From NCBI GenBank assembly GCA_028015205.1, contig CM051517.1, positions 10,278,501-10,342,500 on the forward strand: DNA of 64,000 nucleotides, read 5' to 3'. The first letter of the stretch is position 1; the number at the start of each line of letters is the position of its first letter. Shown here in pieces: positions 56,456 through 64,000 of this stretch. The notes beneath the pieces are model-generated. The model did not search any database. It saw nothing but the letters and a program-made list of their open reading frames with translations, and was not told where the DNA came from. The position numbers and the translations under genes are program-made. The DNA comes from Mytilisepta virgata. Its lineage: Eukaryota; Mollusca; Bivalvia; Mytilida; Mytilidae.

Positions 56456-58654
56456 GGCCACTTTTTTTTTATTTGTTGGTTTACGGATCCGCCGACCCTG
56501 TTTTTCCCGATTTTGAAATTAAAAAAAAAACGATTTTTGAAGATTTTTTTAATACCGCCGACCCTTTTCTGTTTGAAAAAGTACAAATAAAAATAAAAAC
56601 ATAATAAAAAAGATCGGCCTTTCTTCCTCCAGTCCGGAGTGGATTTGAAAATCCCGTGCGGTTCCATGTTCAGTCAACGTTTCATCATGATCTAATGCGG
56701 TGAAAAGGAACCAGATGAAAATGGAGATCAGATAGATATAGCAGGGTTCTCACTAAGGCGCGTACATGCGTCCTGGACGCGTCATCCTTCAAACTCATGC
56801 GTCCCTGGGACGCATGTAGGTCTAATCAGCTGCGTCTGGAGACCGTTATTTTCATTAAAAATCTCGAGCCGCCATTTTTTGTTTTCTTGGAGATCAAAGG
56901 GGGGAAGGGAAAGAAACGACAAAAAGTAAGCTAAAAATGGCGGCAGTCGGAATTCTCGTGATTTTTCATTGGCAACAGTGTTTATTACAACCGGTAACAA
57001 TATGTAGACCTCATTTAAAAATAAATTTAGCGGATTTTGACCTATCTATGCACAAATGGAAATTTTGTCAATATTGATCATTAAGGTGTTCAAACAATGA
57101 CAATTGGAGGATTTTAAGAGTATGTTTGAGAAAAAATAATAGTAAGGATTATAGATAAATAAATATTACAAAATAAAATGGCAATAATAAATAAGTTGTG
57201 TCAAAAGGTGCAAAGATTTTTGCTCATATCTGTAACAAATTTTCTTCCAAGTTCGGAGCACCACTGCATAGGTTTATTTTTTTAATTTTTTTTTTTTTTA
57301 AATTTCAAATTACAATTAAACTTTAACAATAGTACAATAGGCCTACCATGGTCAAAATCATGCAGGAGTGTACGTTAAAAAAGTGGCGATGAGTCCTGGG
57401 ACTCATCAAAATCAGCTATATCATATAGGAAGATGTGGTATGAGTGCCAATGAGACAACTCTCCATTCAAGTAACAATTTATAAAAGTAAACCATTATAG
57501 GTCAAGGTACGGCCTTCAACACGGAGCATTGGCTCACACCGAACAGCAAGCTATAAAGGGCCCCAAAAATTACTAGTGTAAAACCAAACAGGAAAACCAA
57601 CTGTCTAATCTTTATAAAACCGAGAAACAAGAAACATGTATGAACTACATAAACAGACGACAACTACTGTACATCAGATTCCTGACTTAGGACAGGTGCA
57701 ATCATTTGCAGCGGGATTAAACGTTTTTAATGGTACCAAACCTTCTCCCTTTTCTGAAACAATAGTATAACATCACAACATAGAAAGACACACTATAAAA
57801 TATCAATTGGAAGGCTTAACTCAATCAAAAAATGTAAATTAACACACAATGAACGAATAAATTTGATCTGTGATACCTGAATGCAAATACATAGTTAATA
57901 AAAATTATAAGGGATAAATAATTGAGGTCAAAAGTACATAAACAGGTTTATGAACAAAGTTAAAGTATGATACCACTGTGAAATGTTAAACAATTTTTAG
58001 AAAATCATCACTTTTGAAAAAACCTGCGTCATATTATACACATGTATTACTGTCATAGAATGCCTGACAATATCACTTCAACATTTATAAAAAGGGGCAA
58101 TCACAGGACACTTCGAGATATAAGTTAATACTTAGCAGTGTAAAATAGCATAAAAAGGACAAAAATTGTATGTTTATATGTACCACATATGAAGGCATAT
58201 GACATGCAGAGAGCATGGTATTTCCTCAATAAGATTGTATTATGATATGAGGAATTTTGTCACTCCCTGATTTAAATTTGATAAATACACAGAACAAAAA
58301 GAAATGCAATTGGAAAACACACTTCCCTTTCATCAGAGACATATATATGTATCTGCTTTCATCAATCTACATTGACATTGGACTCCTTGTAACACATTAA
58401 TTAAAACAGCAAGAATTAATACCAGTTCATGAAACGATCTGCATACATGGTTAGTATTATACTATAGAGTAATGTCATTGTTTGTTTCTCGATTTTTTGG
58501 TTAAAAAAAACAGTATTAATTCCAATTTTTATTTTTTTTTTCGACCTCCTACCCTATCCTTTTTTATTATTTTTATTTTTATTTTTTTTTCGACCTCCTA
58601 CCCTTCCTTTTTTTAGAAGAATCCCGTAAACCAACTAATAAAAAAAAAGTGGCC
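56456..58654. mobile_element. 2.2-kb Harbinger-like TIR element inserted in copy III
   Basis: TTA at 56453-56455 and 58655-58657. Left TIR GGCCACTTTTTTTTTATT then TGTTGGTTTACGG; right end CCGTAAACCAACTAAT then AAAAAAAAAGTGGCC. Removing it plus one TTA restores the continuous host repeat. No transposase ORF; a high-copy mytilid repeat is nested inside. A TTA duplication fits PIF/Harbinger. Confidence 0.8.
57415..57860. repeat. high-copy mytilid dispersed repeat
   Basis: Contains GATGTGGTATGAGTGCCAAT, GAGACAACTCTCCAT, GGTCAAGGTACGGCCTTCAA, 'AGCTATAAAGGGCCCC' and 'AGGCTTAACTCAATC'. I recall this order from very many mussel sequences, but not the family's formal name. It is the best clue to the host family. 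Confidence 0.65.
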
Positions 58655-59334
58655 TTATCTTGAATGTAATAATAGATAAAGACAAACTGTAAACAACAAA
58701 AATGTTCAGCAAAGTAAGATGACCGAAATCGTCAATTGACCCCTTATAGGAGTTTTTGCCCTTGAAAGATTATTTACATGTAAACAGAAAATAATGGTCT
58801 GACATTGTCACAGATTAAGGGCGTTACTTGAAATAAATTAAATGGTAGCAGTACAAGTAAAATGAAGCGTCAAGTGTCAAGGTCATTGAAAAATTCCATA
58901 GCAGCCGATGAAAAAGTTCCTAGCAACCATATATATTTTGGTTAAGGACTTTATAATTTTATAATTTACCTGCACAAGTCAAAAAGAAAGGTCAAGAGTC
59001 AATGCCATTGAAAAAGTCCATAGCAACCAATGAAAAAGTCCCTAGCAACCATATATATTTCGGTTCAGGAGCTTACAATTTACCTGTTCAAGTCAAAATT
59101 GAAGGTCAAAAGTCAATGCCTTTGAAAAAGTCCATAGCAACTGATGAAAAAGCCCCTAGCAACCATATCTGTTTGGGTTTAGGATTCTATATTTTAGCTG
59201 TACATGTCAATATTAAGGAGAAAATTGTGATGGTATACATTAAATAGCAAAAATAATCATTGATGCAAGATCTACTGGTACACAAAAGATAACAGGTGAG
59301 CGATTCAGGCTCTATGGGGCCTCTTTTTTTCTTA

Positions 59335-60390
59335 ATGCATGTAGTCAAATTGCTACCTATACTAATACATTTTGTACATACATGTAACAGAATAAATGTC
59401 ATTGATTAACCTTTATTTCGTTCTAAGATGAAAACAAATTTCGCTGCCTGTTTACAAAATGTAACGTTTCCTGTACTGGGAATTTTCCTCAAATACAAAT
59501 ACAACAAACCTACTGAAAATCTGTCTTTTATCCATTTCATTCGTTCTTGGCCGGTCTGCAATAGGTCATACATGTATCAAATTTCCCCATTGACAATATA
59601 ACTAAATTCAATATTTGTCTCGAACATTCGTAAGTCTGCCTTTTTATGGCATACCTTAGTTATTTTCCAAATTGTATTGATTGGAGATTTTATCATACCA
59701 TCGTATATTTTCCCGCCAGTTTTTGTGCGAGATTTTTGTGGTCTTAGATACATACTTTGATACCCGTCAATTCATGTTACACAACCAAGTTCATAGAATT
59801 ATACCCTGACCTGTTAATTCAAACAATATAAAGCGGTCAAGATTATTGTCAATCATTCTCTGGTCTATAGGTGACTCATTTATTTACGCTGACACCGATG
59901 TTGGACAAATCTGTTATTAAAAAAAGTAAAAAAAAACTCCAGACTGTATAGGAATAAAACGTATCACAAAATACCAAAATAAATTTGATGCACTGTATGG
60001 CAATTTCATTGACTGACAATTCAACAGCAGTGTTTGAAATCAAAATATTGGAAAACCCGGTTAAAGATATAATGATGAATTGATAAGCACAACCATCAAA
60101 AATCAAAACAATTAAAACAAACAGGTATCCAAACTCAGCTAAGAGTTACCTCTGCATCAAAAGGAAGAATTATAAAATTATGAAAAGGATTGGAATTAAA
60201 TAAATAAGAAACCATAACGTTAATTATAATTAACCGTTTTATTATATCGATCTGCTGACCATCCACTGTGTTTTCCACAGTGAAAACAAAGTTTCACCAG
60301 ATAAAGGATGCCCACGTTCAATAAAGTCAATAACCATTCGACGTTGGTTTGCAATTTTAAAAAAACTTGGGCATTGCGCGGTCCATTACA
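59335..60390. other. intergenic stretch
   Basis: No gene, RNA or repeat recognised. The minus-strand frame 60220-60477 partly covers an AGCTCACC-type repeat in reverse and shows no domain. Confidence 0.35.
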
Positions 60391-60735
60391 ATGTATACTT
60401 ATTTCAATTGCTTCTATGGGAAATTTCATACAAAAATCTTCATCTAGAGAACCACTGAATGGATTGAAACGAAACATAGCATGAATGTTCTTTATTATGA
60501 TGTTCTGGCCCAGTGTTGTTACTTTGCTGCCGATCTGTCATCCATGATGACCTTCTGCGGAAGACTTAGTTTAACATAGGACCTCATAATAAGTACATAC
60601 AGACGGCTTCTTCTTGAAAATATCTGAATGGATTGAAACCAAACATGGCATGGATGTTAATCTCAAGGTCCCTTATCGATGAACAAATGGAAATATCAGG
60701 TGAGCAATACAGGCTCCTTGGAGCCTCTGGTTCTT
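60390..60735 (+). mobile_element. 5'-truncated 'AGCTCACCTGG' element, copy V
   Basis: Two units with 'TGAATGGATTGAAACxAAACAT' and GACTTAGTTTAACATAGGAC, ending CAGGTGAGCAATACAGGCTC and GAGCCTCTGGTTCTT. Only the right part of the element is present. Confidence 0.6.
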
Positions 60736-60739
60736 AATT

Positions 60740-61505
60740 GTTCTGTTTGAGTCCCACACCTGATTGAGAAATAGCTTACACTTGACATTATAAAAATTAC
60801 CACACACATGTATGCACTGATTGTACATATAAATACTGCAGGCCTGAGTGGTGTGGAAACATTTGATATATTCACCTGGCTAGACTGGACTGAAAGTGAA
60901 AATATAAAAATCTTTACATAGATTTTTAACTTGATTTTTGGTTTTCGGTGTAAATATAACATTTAAGGCCCAAAAAAATATATGAATGTTTAAGATTACC
61001 CTACCTACCCTAACCCATTTTATTCCCATTTGAGGACAAAAATGTCTCTGATATAATGATTTCCCTAATAACACATCTGCTGATAATTTTTCCCCCATAG
61101 GGTTGTACTTGTATGTAAAATAATTTTTCAAAATAAAATGATTTTACCTACTTACCCTATTTTTTGTCACAATGTACATTGTAACATTAAACAGACGTAT
61201 ATTTTGTTTTGGCCTAATACTTTCCTTTGAAATTTTTCCAAGGAAAGACTTTTGTTCTTTGTTGGGTAAAAGAAGGAAAATAGGTACAAGAAATTAAAAA
61301 AGGAAATTATTTCATACAATGTATGAAATATTATCCACAATGAATTATTTCATGAAAATTTTTCACATGTCTCGCACTAACTCCAATACGCCTTTCTCCA
61401 TACTTTAACACATTCTTACAAATGGAGGTCTGAGGGTCTGTATACTTTGTTACGATTTTCACTTTTGTCGTTTCAGAGTTATGGGACTTAGATTGTTTAA
61501 AATTA
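60740..61505. other. intergenic stretch
   Basis: Nothing recognised beyond short AT-rich frames; an inverted pair AATTATTTCATACAATGTATG near 61300-61325 is a small palindrome. Confidence 0.35.
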
Positions 61506-61507
61506 AG

Positions 61508-62010
61508 CAATTTTTATACGCCTGCAAAATTTTGATGGGACGTATTATGGTATACAAATATCCAGTGTCTGTCGTGCCGTCTATCCGTCTCTTCATCGTA
61601 AACATGTCGCACCGTAACTTGAGAACAACTTATCCAAATTTCATGAAACTTAACATAGTTGTTTCTTATGACGGTCAAACAATCTGTATACCTTTTAGTG
61701 AAAATAAGATTAAAACTTTTTGAGTTACGGGACTTTGTAACTAAAACAGGGGTTTGTTTTTTTTTCACATGTCGCACCGTATCTCAAAAACGATTTATGA
61801 TTATTGCTTGAAACTTTACACACTTCTTAGTTATATTAATCTAAAGATCTGTATATTTTTTGGTGATGATTCAAAATTTTATTTTTAGAGTTATTGATTT
61901 TTTTGTAAAAGGGAGGGGGTGTTTCACATGTCGCGCCATATCTCAAAAACAATTTATGATTATTGCATAAAACTTTACACACTTCTTAGTTATATTACAA
62001 TGATGATACA
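61508..62010. repeat. 'TATACGCCTGCAAAATTTTG' molluscan repeat
   Basis: Starts TTTATACGCCTGCAAAATTT and ACGTATTATGGTATAC, then three units with CATGTCGC(A/G)CC, 'TCTCAAAAACxATTTATGAT' and 'ACTTTACACACTTCTTAG'. The ORFs 61481-61777 on both strands lie in it. Confidence 0.6.
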
Positions 62011-63055
62011 TGTACATGTATTTTGTTCATTGTTACAGTGTTATAATTATACCTTTAATATTGAGTTGTTCAAGAAAACTTAAAATATAAAGATTATGTT
62101 TGTATACCTCACAAAGGACACTGAATGGAAAATTTCTAGTAGCAAAATTAATGTACTTGAAAATTTCAAAAAATTTATAATTCTAATTTATCAACTCATA
62201 GCTATCCTAAAATTTGTAAAACTGTTATTTTAAATATTTTATAATGCACTTTGTACATATTTCATGTAACATAAGGTTGTAATATCGGGTACTTAATTTT
62301 ATAAAATCTCGTAGGAAGAGTTATCTCCCTTTACATTGAAAATTCCATAGCCGGTAATTTTTTGTTTCTCGGAAAAATATAATTGAACAAAATCAGTTAA
62401 GTTCAATTGTTTCATTTATGACATAGCTCATTGCATCTTTCAGCCAAGTGAGTAGACAATTCACATTGATTAAGGCATTCAAATTTTGAAAATCCATTTC
62501 ACGAACTGAGACAGTAGAGCTTGTCCAAAACAAATTATTGTAAAAATGATGTTTGCTGCACAAAATAATATCACAGCCAAAGAAATTACTTATTAACTAT
62601 ATTAATTAATTATTCAAACCTTATCAATATTGTCTTAAATGAAAACTTTGCTACGAAATCATTCCTATAGTTTCAAACTAAAATCATTCTTCCTTGTCAA
62701 TATTGTTATTCATAATCACTTATCCGTTTCAGATATGATTATTTAAGATCAAACTGATATTGCATTCCTGGAAAGGACCTCAAACTTTTTTTCATTTTGT
62801 TAAAACAATTGAAAATATATATTTCGTTGGATTTATAAATAAGTGGAAATCCACGAAAATTGGTGTATCACGAATAGTAAGTGTTTCACAGTATTTCATT
62901 ATTCAGGCCCATAAAAAAACTGATTGACACCAGTACATGTATGTAGACTTTTTTGGGTTGAACTTGAATCAAATTAATTCAAAATTGCATGATTCTTACA
63001 GAGACTGCCACTTACCAAACATCATTGTGAAACTGATCTTTCCTGCATTGTGAAG
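62010..63055. other. intergenic stretch
   Basis: AT-rich; AGTTATCTCCCTTT at about 62320 is a small molluscan repeat motif. No gene recognised. Confidence 0.35.
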
Positions 63056-63059
63056 GGAA

Positions 63060-63475
63060 GTGGAAACCTGTGGACAATTGGAATAATCCACTCAAAACTA
63101 TTGGATTCCACTCAAATTGCAGGATGCCAACTCAAAATTTGAGTGAACATTTTGTTGAAATCCCTATATTTGGAAAAAACCATTAAGTTAAAATATTTAT
63201 GTATAAGTATACAATGTAATTAAATTTCAAACAAAATAATACAAAGTCCATGATAAAATACAGAGGTTATTAAGAAAACATGAATCATATACATATATAT
63301 AATGTACATATAATATGGTTCAATGGGTAATCCTTTAAACAGGTTTCCACTAAAAATTGGTGGTTTTGAGTGAAAATAAAAATCTATCGACTAATTGTTT
63401 TCATAGATTTGAGTGGGTAACGCAAATTTTGAGTGGGCAAGGAAACCTTAAGGAATTTGAGTGGTGGATTGATAA
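63060..63475. repeat. element with repeated CACTCAAA / TTTGAGTG motifs and inverted ends
   Basis: GGAAACCTGTGGACAATTGG at 63062 is partly inverted at 63342-63352 (CAGGTTTCCA). About eight CACTCAAA-type motifs occur, forward at 63090, 63108 and 63130 and reverse at 63143, 63367, 63410, 63430 and 63459. Probably a small TIR element with internal palindromes; no ORF. Confidence 0.5.
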
Positions 63476-63479
63476 AGTG

Positions 63480-64000
63480 ATAATGACATAGATTCTGGCA
63501 CTTTAGTGCAGTAGTAGAGAGATTTTAAGGGACAAAGTAAATTTGCCTACACTGTAGTAATTTATTTAATCATTGTTAAAAAACACTATATTATATATAG
63601 GTACTTCTTTTACTTTTAAGGAAGGAAAATATGAACATATATTTCCTGTTGAGCACTTCTTAGTTGTATAATATGTGTAGTGATAAGTGTAGTAATCATA
63701 AAGAGGAAGATCCTTTAATAATTAACTGTTCAAATATTTCTTGGTTAAAAATGTAAGTTATAGTACAGTGTTTTACAGTTTATCTGTAAGTTTTATTCAT
63801 AAATTTATCTTATTCATAGGTTTTCATGTAAGCACATTAATTTCAGCCTATTTGTGTATTAGCATGTAGTCTAGTATTGAAAATTCAGATGGCATATTTA
63901 TCTTTATCAGTATCAGATAAGGTTAATCTAGATATGCAGTATTCAGTTTTGCTGCATTTGAAATTCAGTTTTCCCTCTTATTTGAAAATGTGTAAGTGGC
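63480..64000. other. terminal stretch
   Basis: No supported feature; the window ends in plain AT-rich sequence. Confidence 0.35.

Larger units (their letters stand above)
56038..59331 (+). mobile_element. 'AGCTCACCTGG' bivalve element, copy III, split by a 2.2-kb insertion
   Basis: Starts TTTTTAGCTCACCTGGCC and ends CAGGTGAGCGATTCAGGCTC at about 59293-59331; the termini are partly inverted (AGCTCACCTG / CAGGTGAGC). The halves resume in register across the insertion: ...TTTTAGGTTGTTA | TTATCTTGAATGTAATAATAG. Near the right end, ~115-bp units (58872-59220) share 'GAAAAAGTCCATAGCAAC' and CCTAGCAACCATAT. The 81-residue ORF 59002-59247 is from these. Confidence 0.75.

Noticed and set aside
60220..60477. 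85-residue minus-strand ORF
   Set aside because: It overlaps a reverse copy of a dispersed repeat and has no recognisable domain.

Overview
The window is nuclear DNA of a bivalve mollusc, most likely a mussel (Mytilidae). It is AT-rich, its genes have many introns with canonical splice sites, and roughly half of it is dispersed and tandem repeats of types I recognise from bivalve genomes: 'TTTTAGCTCACCTGGCC' elements, tRNA-derived SINEs, short TIR elements, and a high-copy mytilid repeat near 57.4 kb. The species call comes from memory of such repeats, not from a search.

Four protein genes can be supported. (1) At 4.9-5.4 kb (+), a one-exon 182-residue protein has a C2H2 zinc finger, a CxxC pair and two motifs that look like protein phosphatase 1 docking sites. 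(2) At 15.0-17.0 kb (-), a two-coding-exon short-chain dehydrogenase/reductase of the C-factor type (258 residues). (3) At 21.2-43.5 kb (+), a complete WDR1 (actin-interacting protein 1) gene of 16 coding exons and 598 codons, every junction in phase. (4) At 54.4-55.9 kb (+), an unrecognised Ser/Thr-rich 353-residue protein with an upstream ORF and a second one overlapping its start. They do not form an evident pathway; WDR1 disassembles cofilin-bound actin filaments.

Layout: 0-4.9 kb is mostly unannotated, with a TIR element and a SINE; 5.6-9.2 kb holds a reverse SINE, a repeat element ending in a strong hairpin and a palindrome-bearing repeat; 9.2-11.4 kb is a repeat element carrying a 24-copy 44-bp minisatellite; 11.5-12.4 kb a TIR element; 12.4-13.5 kb three tandem copies of the palindromic repeat; 13.6-14.7 kb another repeat; then the SDR gene, a quiet 3.6 kb, WDR1, and from 44 to 64 kb mostly transposable elements and satellite-like arrays around the fourth gene.

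The most unusual features are inside WDR1. The 3' ends of three separate exons (4, 7 and 12), each with its 5' splice site, have been amplified into tandem arrays in the following intron. The clearest is about 20 copies of a 71-bp unit made of exon 12 plus its GTAAGT donor. The intron between exons 10 and 11 is a U12-type AT-AC intron with consensus-matching 5' site, branch site and AC acceptor, and it is the only junction that restores the conserved protein there.
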